From: DASSTY01 sp035760645 | GTDB taxonomy: Bacteria; Gemmatimonadota; Gemmatimonadetes; Gemmatimonadales; GWC2-71-9 | NCBI GenBank assembly: GCA_035760645.1 | Contig: DASTSO010000064.1 | Location: forward strand, 62,001-126,000 | Reading direction: 5' to 3' | Length of the DNA stretch: 64,000 bases | In this document: in pieces, positions 25,334-33,842 of the stretch | Layout: every line of letters starts with the position of its first letter | How positions within the stretch are numbered: the first letter of the stretch is position 1 | Notes under the pieces: model-generated | Database searches by the model: none | What the model saw: only the letters and a program-made list of their open reading frames with translations | Told to the model about the DNA's origin: nothing | Position numbers and translations under genes: made by a program

Positions 25334-26121
25334 GCGCGCACGCCCGTCTCCATCATCTCCTTGAAGCGGTGCAGGTCGTCGTCCACCTGCTGCGAGGGCT
25401 CCTCGCCGAAGAGCCGGGCGATGGCCGCGCCCAGGCGGCCGCTGCCGGCCGGCGGCTCGTAGCTCAGCACCACGCGCACGTCGGTGCCCTGCCCCGACGC
25501 CGCGGGCGTGAAGTGTACCGAGCCCGCGTTGTTCACGTCCGAGCCCGGCAGCGAGCGCCACGCGATGAGCTCGCCCGGGATCTCGTTGTGGATCTCGGCG
25601 TTCCATTCGACGTGCATTCCCGCCGGCGCCTTCGCCACCCAGTGCGAGTGCAGGTCGTCCTGGACGGTGACGGCCTCGAGATGCTGCATGAAGCGCGGCA
25701 GGTTGCGGAAGTCGCGCCAGAAGGCGTAGCACTCCTCCGGCGAACGGTCCACGGTGACGGTGCGCTCCACCTTGATGCCCTGTCCGCGGTGCACGCTCGC
25801 CACCGGGCTCACCGTATCGGCGTCCGCGGCGCTGTTGCGGCCGATGGCCGCGTTCAGGGGGCAATAGCCGCTGAGCGCCCGCGCGAGCAGGCCGCCGCCC
25901 AGGGGCACGAGCAGGCCGCGCGCCCGGTGCCGGCGCAGGCTCCAGCCCACGAGCACCGCCCCGGCGAGGCCGCTGAGGAGCCGTTCGGTGGTGCCGACGT
26001 TCACTCTCCGGCCGCGGCCGCGGGCGCTCGCCGCGTAGGCGTTCGCGGTGGTCTCCCAGCTGCGGCCGGTCGTGCTCAGCGAGTCGGTGAGGCCGGGAGC
26101 GTCGTCGAGTTGTCGCGCCAT
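25330..26121 (-). CDS. SRPBCC (cyclase/dehydrase-like) protein with DUF2892-type membrane domain
   Basis: The 263-residue protein has an N-terminal DUF2892/YgaP-like membrane hairpin (TTERLLSGLAGAVLVGWSLR, GLLVPLGGGLLARALSGYCP) and a C-terminal START-like SRPBCC domain (VERTVTVDRSPEECYAFWRD, NLPRFMQHLEAV, VEWNAEIHNEIPGELIAWRS). Such proteins may bind hydrophobic ligands at the membrane. GGAG precedes the ATG at 26121. The start lies 46 bases inside the SDR gene upstream, out of frame. Confidence 0.85.
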   Translation of the reverse strand: MARQLDDAPGLTDSLSTTGRSWETTANAYAASARGRGRRVNVGTTERLLSGLAGAVLVGWSLRRHRARGLLVPLGGGLLARALSGYCPLNAAIGRNSAADADTVSPVASVHRGQGIKVERTVTVDRSPEECYAFWRDFRNLPRFMQHLEAVTVQDDLHSHWVAKAPAGMHVEWNAEIHNEIPGELIAWRSLPGSDVNNAGSVHFTPAASGQGTDVRVVLSYEPPAGSGRLGAAIARLFGEEPSQQVDDDLHRFKEMMETGVRA

Positions 26122-27221
26122 GAGGGCACTCCTGCGATGAAGGCGGAAGGTTCGGTGGAAGCGTCGGAGGCGGCGGCCGGACCGGCCGACGCGAGCGCAG
26201 CCTGATCCCCGCTCTGGTTGAGGCGACGGGTCGCGCGGTCGCCCAGGGTGGTGAGCCACGAGGGGGAGAGCACGGAGCGGCTCTGCCAGCCCGTCATGCG
26301 CCGGTTCGGCGCCCCCGCGTAGCCGGGCAGGACGCGGTTGGCGGCGCCGAGGAGGCCGGTCAGGACGCCCGGGGCCACGGCCTGCAGCAGCTGCGCGGCG
26401 CGCATGTGCCAGGGGAAGACGACGAGCGCCTCGCCGCGCCGGCAGGCGCGCAGGATCCGCTCGGCCGCCGCCTCGGCGCTCACGGTGACGCCGGGCAGCG
26501 AGTCGCTGATGCTGAACCAGGCGTACTCGGCCTTGTGGCGGCCCTTGAAGAGCGCGTTCGGCGGGCTGCCGGTGCGCATGAGGCCGGGGCAGATCGTCGT
26601 GACGACGACGCCCGCCGCCGCGAGCTCGGCGCGCAGCGTGAGCGAGTAGCCGGTGACGGCGAACTTGCTCGCCACGTAGGGCGCCAGGTGCGGGACGCCG
26701 ACCACGCCGCCGATCGAGCTGATGTTGACGATGCGGCTTCCCGGCCGCCGCCGGAGATCGGGCAGCGCGGCGCGCGTGGTGTGGAGCACGCCGAAGAAGT
26801 TCGTGCGCATCGCGTCGTCGTAGTCGGCGAGCGTGAGCGCCTGCTCCGGCGCGACGACGATCGTGCCGGCGTCGTTGACGAGCACGTCGAGCGGCCCGAA
26901 CCACTCGCGCACGATCTGCAGCATCGCCTCCACCTGCACCGGATCGGTCACGTCGCAGGGGATGGCGAGCACCGACGCGTCGGGGCGCTCGAGCTCGATC
27001 CGCGCACGCTCGAGCGTGGCGGTGTCGCGCCCGCAGATGGCGACCCGCGCCCCCTCGCGCACCAGCGCCCGCGCGAGCGCCAGCCCCAGCCCGCGCGAGC
27101 CGCCCGTGACGAGCACCGTGCGGCCGCGCAGGTCGTAGCGCTCGCGCCGGGCGCGGAGCGCGAGCCAGGCGCCGACGGCGCCGGCGGCGAGCAGCGTGCT
27201 ACGGCTCGGGCGGAACGACAT
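26076..27221 (-). CDS. SDR family oxidoreductase, membrane-anchored
   Basis: The 381-residue protein begins with a short hydrophobic helix (LLAAGAVGAWLALRAR), then a classical SDR domain with TGGSRGLGLALA, NDAGTIV (NDAG in place of NNAG) and YVASKFA. A C-terminal extension of about 100 residues follows, with AAQLLQAVAPGVLTGLLG and a disordered Ser/Ala tail. Start ATG 27221 lies inside the upstream small-protein gene by 23 bases, and the stop lies inside the next gene. The substrate is unknown. Confidence 0.85.
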   Translation of the reverse strand: MSFRPSRSTLLAAGAVGAWLALRARRERYDLRGRTVLVTGGSRGLGLALARALVREGARVAICGRDTATLERARIELERPDASVLAIPCDVTDPVQVEAMLQIVREWFGPLDVLVNDAGTIVVAPEQALTLADYDDAMRTNFFGVLHTTRAALPDLRRRPGSRIVNISSIGGVVGVPHLAPYVASKFAVTGYSLTLRAELAAAGVVVTTICPGLMRTGSPPNALFKGRHKAEYAWFSISDSLPGVTVSAEAAAERILRACRRGEALVVFPWHMRAAQLLQAVAPGVLTGLLGAANRVLPGYAGAPNRRMTGWQSRSVLSPSWLTTLGDRATRRLNQSGDQAALASAGPAAASDASTEPSAFIAGVPSWRDNSTTLPASPTR

Positions 27222-27507
27222 CCGGCGTCTTCCCCTGCTCGCGCAGCCGCCGGTTGGCCTCCTCCGCCACCTGGCGTACCCGCGCCGCGTGGCGCTCGTC
27301 GTCGAGGTCGGCGGCGGTGCCGTCGCGGTCGCTGGTCTTCGCGACCGCCGGGTTCTGGTAGTGCCGGCCCATGCGATCGGCGTCGCGCGGCTCCTCGAAA
27401 TCCATCTCCTTGTGATCGGCCCCCTTCGCCTCCTCGGGCTTCTCCTCGAACTGCTTGCGCTGTTCCTCGTCCATCGTCGCGAACTCGCGACTCTCGTTCT
27501 TCGCCAT
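27199..27507 (-). CDS. Small charged protein, function unknown
   Basis: This 102-residue hydrophilic protein is rich in Glu, Asp, Lys and Arg (EEQRKQFEEKPEEAKGADHK, DDERHAARVRQVAEEANRRL) and looks largely disordered, with one C-terminal helix. It has no Cys, signal peptide or membrane segment. Its composition resembles small stress-induced hydrophilic proteins, but no named family is recognised. GGGAG precedes the ATG at 27507. It overlaps the SDR start by 23 bases. Confidence 0.7.
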   Translation of the reverse strand: MAKNESREFATMDEEQRKQFEEKPEEAKGADHKEMDFEEPRDADRMGRHYQNPAVAKTSDRDGTAADLDDERHAARVRQVAEEANRRLREQGKTPDVVPPEP

Positions 27508-27578
27508 GCTCTGCTCCCGCGTGAACTCGCCTGTGCCATGCGTCCGTGCGGCGCGCCGGCGGCACGCCGGCGTCGCGT

Positions 27579-28571
27579 TCAGCGCCGCGCCTCGCGACCG
27601 CTCGCCGCGCCGGCGCCCGCGCCTCCCATGCCGTCGCCGGCGCGCTCCGTCCCCCGGTGGTCGCCGCCTTCCGCCTCGAGGAGGGCGCGGAGGCGCTCCA
27701 GGTCGGCGGTGAGCTCCCGGCGCGGGTCGGGGCCGAAGAGCGCCGCCGCGTCCGTCGCGCCGGGCGCGTAACAGAGCCGCAGGTCGATCCGCGTGCCGCC
27801 GTCCGTCGGCGCGAGGCGCACGATCCCGCTCTGCGCCAGATCCCCGCCCGGCTCGCTGCGCCAGGCGACGAGGTGGTTCGGCACGAGCTCGGTGAGCGCC
27901 GTGACCCACTCCAGCTCGCGCCCGCCGGGACCCTCCGCGCGCCACCGCGCGCGTCCGCCGCCCAGCTCCCGCACCTCGCTCACGTGCGCCAGCACGCGGG
28001 CGAAGGTGGCCGGCCGCGCGAGGAGCGCGAAGACCCCCTCGACCGGGGCCGCCACCTCCAGCCGCTGCTGCACGTCCACCGCGCGGCGGCGCTCGCCCGT
28101 GCGTACCGCCGCGCGGTCGGTGCGGCGGAGGCCGTAGCCGAGGAGCCCGACGCCCGCGAGGCGCAACGCGCGGCCGGTGACGCCGCGGCGCAGGAGCCCG
28201 TACGCGGCGAGCGCGCCCCCCACGACGCCGGCGAGAGTCGCCGACACACCCGGCGCCGCGCCGCCGCCCCGGTCCCCGCGCTGATGCGCGAGCTCGAGGC
28301 CGGGCAGGTCGTCCGCCCGCCGGGTGACGATGGCCGGCGCGACCGGCGGCGCAGCCGGCGGCCCGCCCGCCAGGACCGCCGCCGAGCCGATCGCCGGCGC
28401 GAGCGACGACGCGGCCGCGGGCTCGTCGTCCGCGACGCCCTCGAGCTCGGCCCAGACCTCGTGCACCCGCGCGGCGAGGCGCGCGCGACGTACGTCGCCG
28501 TGCACCGGATCGAAGTAGTACATCAGTCCCGCGCCGACGCCGACGCCCGCCACGAAGCTGCGTGTGCCCAT
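27579..28571 (-). CDS. Second SRPBCC protein with YtxH-like N-terminus
   Basis: The 330-residue protein starts with a YtxH-like segment (FVAGVGVGAGLMYYFDPVHG, then a basic stretch), continues with an Ala/Pro-rich linker, a membrane segment (GVVGGALAAYGLLRRG) and an SRPBCC domain (VQQRLEVAAPVEGVFALLAR, FARVLAHVSEVREL, LTELVPNHLVAWRSEPGGDL). It is similar in plan to the SRPBCC protein at 25330, so the operon holds two versions of the same membrane-linked fold. The C-terminus is Gly/Ala-rich. Confidence 0.82.
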   Translation of the reverse strand: MGTRSFVAGVGVGAGLMYYFDPVHGDVRRARLAARVHEVWAELEGVADDEPAAASSLAPAIGSAAVLAGGPPAAPPVAPAIVTRRADDLPGLELAHQRGDRGGGAAPGVSATLAGVVGGALAAYGLLRRGVTGRALRLAGVGLLGYGLRRTDRAAVRTGERRRAVDVQQRLEVAAPVEGVFALLARPATFARVLAHVSEVRELGGGRARWRAEGPGGRELEWVTALTELVPNHLVAWRSEPGGDLAQSGIVRLAPTDGGTRIDLRLCYAPGATDAAALFGPDPRRELTADLERLRALLEAEGGDHRGTERAGDGMGGAGAGAASGREARR

Positions 28572-28587
28572 TCGGTCTCCGTCCGCT

Positions 28588-28620
28588 CAGTGCTCGATGC
28601 GCAGTGCGCAGTGCTCAGTG
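28588..28620. repeat. Short GCAGTGC-type repeat
   Basis: The 43-base gap between two genes is mostly made of a short degenerate repeat (CAGTGCTCGATGCGCAGTGC and further copies of the CAGTGC core). It occupies the intergenic space up to the stop of the downstream-strand gene. Confidence 0.6.
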
Positions 28621-29313
28621 GCCGGGGTCGTCGAAGTCGGTGCGGCGCCGGCCGCGCCGCCCGCCCCGCCGCCGCTCGGCCGGCACGCCCCACGGCTCGA
28701 CCGCCGTGGCCCAGGGCTCCGCGACCTCGGCCACCGTCCCGTGGGCGTGGCCGCCGGCGCCGCCGGCGCCGCCGCGCCCGGGGCCGAGATCGCCGCCGTG
28801 AGCCGCGAGCAGGGAGCGCGCCTCGGCGGCGTGCGCGCCGGCCTCGAGCGTCACGAGCGCGCCGCCGCGGCGAAGCCCCGCTTCGAAGTGCCGCGCCTCC
28901 TCCTCCGGCACGCCGAGCCCGATGAGCGCGCCGAGGATCCCCCCGGCGGCCACACCGAGGCCGGCGCCGGCCGCTGCCGTTCCGGCGGTCACGCCGAGCA
29001 CCGTCGCCAGCGCTCCGCCCGCGATGACCGGCCCCACGCCCGGGATCGCGAGCGCGCCGACGCCCACCAGGAGCCCGAGCACCCCGCCGAAGAGTCCCCC
29101 ACTCACGGCGCCGACTGCCGCCCCCTCGGCTGCGCCGGCGACGGGATCGGGCACGCCGCCGGACGACGCGTCGTCCGCCGCCGCCTCCGCGCGCAGCGCG
29201 ACGCCGATGCCGTCGCGCGGGAAGCCTGCCGCCTGCAGCGCGCGGATCGCGCCCTCGGCCGCGTCGCGATCGGCGAAGAGCGCGACGACGTGTGACTGGG
29301 TCACTCTGCCCAT
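28615..29313 (-). CDS. YflT-like (general stress protein 17M) domain protein with glycine zipper
   Basis: This 232-residue protein begins with a YflT/GspM-like domain (HVVALFADRDAAEGAIRALQ, then FPRDGIGVAL), followed by a long Gly/Ala-rich region with glycine-zipper character (GAAVGAVSGGLFGGVLGLL, GGILGALIGLGV) and a second small domain (ARHFEAGLRRGGALVTLEA). The tail is Gly/Arg-rich. It is the first gene of the six-gene minus-strand set, pointing to a stress-linked membrane function. Confidence 0.8.
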   Translation of the reverse strand: MGRVTQSHVVALFADRDAAEGAIRALQAAGFPRDGIGVALRAEAAADDASSGGVPDPVAGAAEGAAVGAVSGGLFGGVLGLLVGVGALAIPGVGPVIAGGALATVLGVTAGTAAAGAGLGVAAGGILGALIGLGVPEEEARHFEAGLRRGGALVTLEAGAHAAEARSLLAAHGGDLGPGRGGAGGAGGHAHGTVAEVAEPWATAVEPWGVPAERRRGGRRGRRRTDFDDPGH

Positions 29314-29479
29314 CTCCCCGGAGGCCCGCGGGCCGACGATTAGGGTGGTTGAACGGATGCGCCGGGGCGTGCACGCACACCCCGGCCGCCGGGATCGGAG
29401 TCCTCAATGTGGCCGCACCGGGGGCCGCTGCCGTGACGCACCTCACAGGGTCGGCGCGGCATGGGACCCCGCGGGATGG

Positions 29480-29494
29480 GTCGGAAGTTCCGAC
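29480..29494. promoter_or_regulatory. Candidate operator palindrome
   Basis: GTCGGAAGTTCCGAC is a perfect inverted repeat with 7-base arms around one central base, in the shared upstream region of divergent operons. The size and symmetry suit a dimeric repressor. No binding family is assigned. Confidence 0.45.
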
Positions 29495-29519
29495 ATTGCA
29501 TCCGGTTAGACGGTGACTC

Positions 29520-29554
29520 GGCGGCTGCGCACGCTCACAGTGCGCGCAGCCGCC
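29520..29554. promoter_or_regulatory. Intergenic hairpin
   Basis: An 11-bp perfect stem (29520-29530 with 29544-29554) encloses a 13-base loop. It lies 142 bases before the glycosyltransferase start and has no T-run, so a leader structure or DNA site is more likely than a terminator. Confidence 0.4.
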
Positions 29555-29696
29555 GCCCCTCGCTCACCGTCCCATGCGAGCATCCGCAGCGGACACCGCA
29601 GCGACCATCGCAGCGCACATCGCCCGATGCGCGACGGGCCGGGCCAGTCCCGGCCGGTGGCGCGTCGTCATCCCAGACCCCGGCCCGGAGTGGTCC

Positions 29697-30881
29697 ATGG
29701 AGTCGCCGCACCCGATCGTCGCCTTCTCGCACCTGCGCTGGGATTTCGTCTACCAGCGGCCCCAGCACCTGCTCTCGCGCCTGGCCCGCCACCGGCGCGT
29801 GTTCGTGATCGAGGAGCCGTGGGCGACCGAGGACGGCACCACCTACTGGGAGCGCAGCACCCCGGCGCCGGGCCTGACGGTGCTGCGGCCGCGCACCCCG
29901 AGCCGCGCGCCCGGCTTCCACGCCGAGCAGCTGCCGCATCTCGCGCGCCTCCTCGGCGAGCTCGTCGCGGCCGAAGGCCTCGGCGCGCCGCACATGGCCC
30001 CGATCGCCTGGCTCTACACGCCGCTGGCGCTGCCGCTGGCCGAGCGGCTCGCGCCGGCGGCGCTGGTCTACGACTGCATGGACGAGCTCTCGCTCTTCCA
30101 CGGTGCCCCGCCCGAGCTGCTCCAGCGCGAGCGCGAGCTGCTCGCCGCCGCCGACGTCGTCTTCACCGGCGGTCCCAGTCTCTACGCCGCCAAGCGCGAC
30201 CGCCACCCGAACGTGCACTGCTTCCCGTCGAGCGTGGACGCCGAGCACTTCCGCCGCGCGCGCCTCGGTGCCGTGACCGTCATCGAGCCGGCCGACCAGG
30301 CGCACCTGCCGCGCCCGCGGCTCGGCTTCTACGGCGTCATCGACGAGCGTTTCGACGTCCCGCTCCTCGAGGCGATGGCGTACGCCCATCCCGAGTGGCA
30401 GATCGTGCTGGTCGGGCCGGTCGTGAAGATCGATCCCGCCATCCTGCCGCGCCTGCCGAACGTGCACTACACCGGGCAGCGCGGCTACGAGGCGCTGCCG
30501 GGCTATCTCGCGGGGTGGGACGTCTGTCTCCTCCCCTTCGCGCGTAACGACGCGACGCGCTTCATCAGCCCCACCAAGACGCTCGAGTACATGGCGGCCG
30601 AGCGGCCGATCGTGAGCACGCCCATCACCGACGTCGCCGCGCCCTACGGCGACTTCGTCTACCTCGGCGACACCCCCGAGGCGTTCATCGCGGCCTGCGA
30701 GCGCGCGCTGGCGGCCGACGCGGCCGAGCGCCGCGCGCGCACCGAGCGGATGCGCGCCGTGCTCGCCCGCACGAGCTGGGACGCGACCGCGGCCGCGATG
30801 GGCCGCGAGCTCTCGCGTGTGCTCGCCGGCGCCGGCGCGGAAGCGACCGCCCGCGGGGCCGATCTCGCCGCCACCGCCTGA
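29697..30881 (+). CDS. Glycosyltransferase (GT-B fold)
   Basis: The 394-residue protein has the N-terminal segment FSHLRWDFVYQRPQHLLSRL found in GT-B glycosyltransferases next to UDP-galactopyranose mutase-like genes, and a C-terminal donor domain with YTGQRGYEALPGYLAGWDVC, SPTKTLEYMAAERPIVST and VYLGD. It probably transfers a sugar from a nucleotide donor in the cytoplasm. The ATG at 29697 follows GGAG nine bases upstream. It heads a cluster with a UGM-like flavoprotein and GH1-like hydrolases. Confidence 0.88.
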   Translation: MESPHPIVAFSHLRWDFVYQRPQHLLSRLARHRRVFVIEEPWATEDGTTYWERSTPAPGLTVLRPRTPSRAPGFHAEQLPHLARLLGELVAAEGLGAPHMAPIAWLYTPLALPLAERLAPAALVYDCMDELSLFHGAPPELLQRERELLAAADVVFTGGPSLYAAKRDRHPNVHCFPSSVDAEHFRRARLGAVTVIEPADQAHLPRPRLGFYGVIDERFDVPLLEAMAYAHPEWQIVLVGPVVKIDPAILPRLPNVHYTGQRGYEALPGYLAGWDVCLLPFARNDATRFISPTKTLEYMAAERPIVSTPITDVAAPYGDFVYLGDTPEAFIAACERALAADAAERRARTERMRAVLARTSWDATAAAMGRELSRVLAGAGAEATARGADLAATA

Positions 30882-30921
30882 GCGACCACCCGAGACATTG
30901 CAGAGAAACGAGGCATTCACG

Positions 30922-32544
30922 ATGACGCCCACGCCCGCCCGCTCGCCCCGTCCTTCCCGTCCGGTCCTGGTGATCGGCGCGGGACCCACCGGTCTGAGCG
31001 CCGCCTACCATCTCGGGGCCGACGCCCTCCTCGTCGAGCAGGCCGACCGGGTCGGCGGCTGGTGCCGGTCGCTGGTGGACCACGGCTTCACGTTCGACTA
31101 CGCCGGGCACATCATGTTCTCCAACGATCCGTACGTGCACCGCATGTACGACCGGCTCCTCGGCGACAACGTGCACTGGCAGGACCGCGAGGCGTGGATC
31201 TACAGCAAGCAGGTCTACACCCGCTACCCGTTCCAGGGGGCGCTCTACGGGCTCCCGCCGCAGGTGATCAAGGAGTGCATCACCGGCGCCATCGAGGCCC
31301 GCTTCGGGCCGCTCGACGGGGTGAAGCCGCCGGCCGACGCGCCGAACGGCGCGGGCAACATCGACTACACCGGCCCCGAGCGCCGCGGGATGTTCGAGCC
31401 GCTCCTGCACGCGAACGGCGCGACCAATGGCGCGACCAGCGGCGCGACCAGCGGCGCGGCGCGGGCGCACGGCCGCTACGGCAGCGCGAACGGCCACGGC
31501 CGCCCCGTGAAGCGGGTCTACACCGGCGAGGAGCGCCGGAAGCGGGATGCGTACAAGGGGCCGCCGCGCAACTTCGAGGAGTTCATCTACCGCGTCTGGG
31601 GCGCGGGGATCGCGAAGCACTTCGCCATCCCCTACAACCGGAAGCTCTGGGCGGTACCGCTCGACGAGATGGAGACGAGCTGGCTCGGCGGCCGCGTGCC
31701 GCTGCCGAACCTCGAGGAGATGATCGAAGGCGCGCTCCACCCGGTGCCGAAGCCGATGGGCCCCAACGCCCGGTTCGGCTACCCGCTCCGGGGCGGCTTC
31801 CAGGCGCTGATGGACGGCTTCCTCCCGCACCTCCAGGGCGAGCTGCGCCTGCAGACGCGCGTGCGCGCGATCTCGCCGTTCCGCCACACCGCGACGCTCG
31901 ACGACGGCACCGTCGTGCCCTACGAGTACCTCGTGAGCACGATGCCGCTCCCCGCCCTCGTCGCGGCGCTGGGCGACGAGGCGCCCGAGGCGGTGCAGGA
32001 GGCGGCCGCCGGGCTGCGGCACGTCTCGGTGCGCTGCGTCAACATCGGGGTCGGGCGCGAGCACCTCACCGAGAAGCACTGGATCTACTATCCGGAGGAC
32101 ACCGTCTTCCACCGGATCTTCGTGCAGGGCAACGCGAGCCCTCACTGCAATCCGCCGGGCGGCTTCGGGCTCACCTGCGAGATCACCTACTCCCAGGCGA
32201 AGCCGCTCCCCTGCGAGGGCGACGACCTCATCCGCCGCTGCATCGACGACTGCATCCGGGTCGGCATCTTCGATGCCGACGACCCGATCGTCTGCGCCAA
32301 CCAGGTGGACATGCCGGTGGCCTACGTCGTCTACGACCACGGCCGCGCCGCGCGGGTGCGCCTCATCCGCGACTGGCTCCAGCAGCACGACATCATCCTG
32401 GCCGGCCGCTACAGCGAGTGGGAGTACTACAACTCCGACCACGCCTTCGTGGCCGGCAAGAAGGCCGCCGAGGAGGTGCAGGCGCAGCGCCGGCGGCAGT
32501 TCATGGCGTTTCCGAGCGAGCTGACGGCGAGCAGCAGCCGGTGA
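30922..32544 (+). CDS. UDP-galactopyranose mutase-like FAD protein with repeat-bearing insertion
   Basis: The 540-residue protein has the FAD motif VLVIGAGPTGLSAAYHL, then RVGGWCRSLVDHGFTFDYAGHI and C-terminal segments (AVPLDEMETSWLGGRVPLPN, GRYSEWEYYNSDHAF) like the UGM/amine-oxidase-related flavoproteins that rearrange nucleotide sugars or related substrates. Between about residues 140 and 215 is a low-complexity insertion with two Y-T-G-x-E-R-R motifs (149-155, 200-206) and a 12-base tandem repeat at 31417-31458. It lies between the glycosyltransferase and GH1-like genes. The exact reaction is unknown. Confidence 0.82.
   Translation: MTPTPARSPRPSRPVLVIGAGPTGLSAAYHLGADALLVEQADRVGGWCRSLVDHGFTFDYAGHIMFSNDPYVHRMYDRLLGDNVHWQDREAWIYSKQVYTRYPFQGALYGLPPQVIKECITGAIEARFGPLDGVKPPADAPNGAGNIDYTGPERRGMFEPLLHANGATNGATSGATSGAARAHGRYGSANGHGRPVKRVYTGEERRKRDAYKGPPRNFEEFIYRVWGAGIAKHFAIPYNRKLWAVPLDEMETSWLGGRVPLPNLEEMIEGALHPVPKPMGPNARFGYPLRGGFQALMDGFLPHLQGELRLQTRVRAISPFRHTATLDDGTVVPYEYLVSTMPLPALVAALGDEAPEAVQEAAAGLRHVSVRCVNIGVGREHLTEKHWIYYPEDTVFHRIFVQGNASPHCNPPGGFGLTCEITYSQAKPLPCEGDDLIRRCIDDCIRVGIFDADDPIVCANQVDMPVAYVVYDHGRAARVRLIRDWLQQHDIILAGRYSEWEYYNSDHAFVAGKKAAEEVQAQRRRQFMAFPSELTASSSR
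31417..31458 (+). repeat. 12-base in-frame tandem repeat
   Basis: Three copies of GGCGCGACCARY (31417-31452) and a partial fourth encode Gly-Ala-Thr-Asn/Ser units inside the UGM-like flavoprotein. The copies are nearly identical, which suggests recent slippage. Confidence 0.85.
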
Positions 32545-32551
32545 GCCCCCG

Positions 32552-33820
32552 GTGATCGGCCCCGCGGCGACCGACTTCCTCTGGGCGAGCGGCATCGAGG
32601 ACACCTTCGTGCCGCAGACCCGCCCCGGCCACCGCGCGCTCGACGAGTACCAGCTGATGGGCCACTATCAGCACTGGCGCGAGGACCTCGCCCTCGCCCG
32701 CCGGCTCGGCGTGCGGGCGCTCCGGTGGGGCATTCCGTGGTACCGCGTCGAGCCGTTCCAGGGCGAGTTCGACTGGCGCTGGACCGACGAGGTGATTCCC
32801 TACCTCACCGACGAGCTCGGCGTCGCGCCGGTGCTCGACCTCATGCACTACGGCTGCCCCTTCTGGCTCCGGCGCGAGTTCGCCAGCGCGGAGTACCCGG
32901 CGGCGGTCGCCGCCTACGCGCGCGCCGTGGCCGAGCGCTACGGCGCGCGCGTCAAGTGGTACACCCCGCTCAACGAGCCGATCGTCACCGCGCTCTTCTG
33001 CGGCAAGCGCGGGCTGTGGCCGCCCTACCTGCGCGGCGACGGCGGCTATCTCAGGATCCTCCTGCAGGTCGTCGAGGGGATCCGCCTCACCGTGGCCGCG
33101 ATCCGCGAGGTGGTGCCCGACGCGCGCTTCGTGCACGTCGAGGCGTCGGGGCTGAGCCAGAGCGCGCGCGAGGATCTCGAGAGTCTCGCCGCCGAGGAGC
33201 AGCTCCGCTCCTTCCTCCCCTACGACCTCCTCACCGGGCGCGTCGGGCCGCAGCACCCGCTCTTCACCTGGCTCGTGCGGAGCGGCGTCTCCCCCGACGA
33301 GCTCGGCGCCCTCGCCGACGCGCCGCTCACGCTCGACTATCTCGGGCTCAACTTCTACCCGCAGTGGTCCACCACCCAGCTTTACGTGGACCGCAAGGGG
33401 CGGCTCGCCTACCGGCCGGTGGACCAGGAGGGCGCCGGCTTCGCCGCCCTCATCGAGGGCTACTGGCGGCGCTACCAGGCACCGGTGCTCGTCACCGAGA
33501 CGAGCGCCGTGGGCGACGAGGCGGTGCGCGCGCGCTGGCTCGAGGCGTCGGTCACGGCGATCCGGGGCCTGCGCGCGCAGGGGGTCCCCGTGCTCGGCTA
33601 CACCTGGTTTCCGCTCTTCACGATGATCGACTGGCGCTATCGCTTCGGCCGGGGCCCGCTCGAGGAGTACCGCCTCGAGCTCGGCCTCTTCACCCTGGGC
33701 GACGAGAGCCGCCGCGGCCGCTGGGTCGCGACGCCGCTCGTCGAGCAGTTCCACAGCTACGTGTCCGACCCCGAGAGCGCGGTCGGCGCGCTCGCGGCAC
33801 CCGCCGCCGGCGCGCCATGA
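32552..33820 (+). CDS. Glycoside hydrolase family 1-like protein
   Basis: This 422-residue (beta/alpha)8-barrel protein belongs near GH1/clan GH-A. The acid/base Glu is E142 in TPLNEP and the candidate nucleophile is E316 in LVTETSA, where classic GH1 has a TENG motif. No signal peptide is present, so it acts in the cytoplasm or has another role such as a sugar-modifying enzyme of the polysaccharide cluster. It starts at a GTG seven bases after the flavoprotein gene. Confidence 0.82.
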   Translation: MIGPAATDFLWASGIEDTFVPQTRPGHRALDEYQLMGHYQHWREDLALARRLGVRALRWGIPWYRVEPFQGEFDWRWTDEVIPYLTDELGVAPVLDLMHYGCPFWLRREFASAEYPAAVAAYARAVAERYGARVKWYTPLNEPIVTALFCGKRGLWPPYLRGDGGYLRILLQVVEGIRLTVAAIREVVPDARFVHVEASGLSQSAREDLESLAAEEQLRSFLPYDLLTGRVGPQHPLFTWLVRSGVSPDELGALADAPLTLDYLGLNFYPQWSTTQLYVDRKGRLAYRPVDQEGAGFAALIEGYWRRYQAPVLVTETSAVGDEAVRARWLEASVTAIRGLRAQGVPVLGYTWFPLFTMIDWRYRFGRGPLEEYRLELGLFTLGDESRRGRWVATPLVEQFHSYVSDPESAVGALAAPAAGAP

Positions 33821-33842
33821 GGGGACCGCAGGATGGAGCGGA

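Larger units (their letters stand above)
29314..29696. other. 383-base intergenic region between divergent units
   Basis: No convincing coding sequence is seen. It separates the minus-strand stress operon from the plus-strand carbohydrate cluster and should hold both promoters. It contains an interrupted GC-rich inverted repeat near 29361-29385, the 15-base palindrome at 29480-29494 and the hairpin at 29520-29554. I could not assign a clear -35/-10 pair for either gene. Confidence 0.6.
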
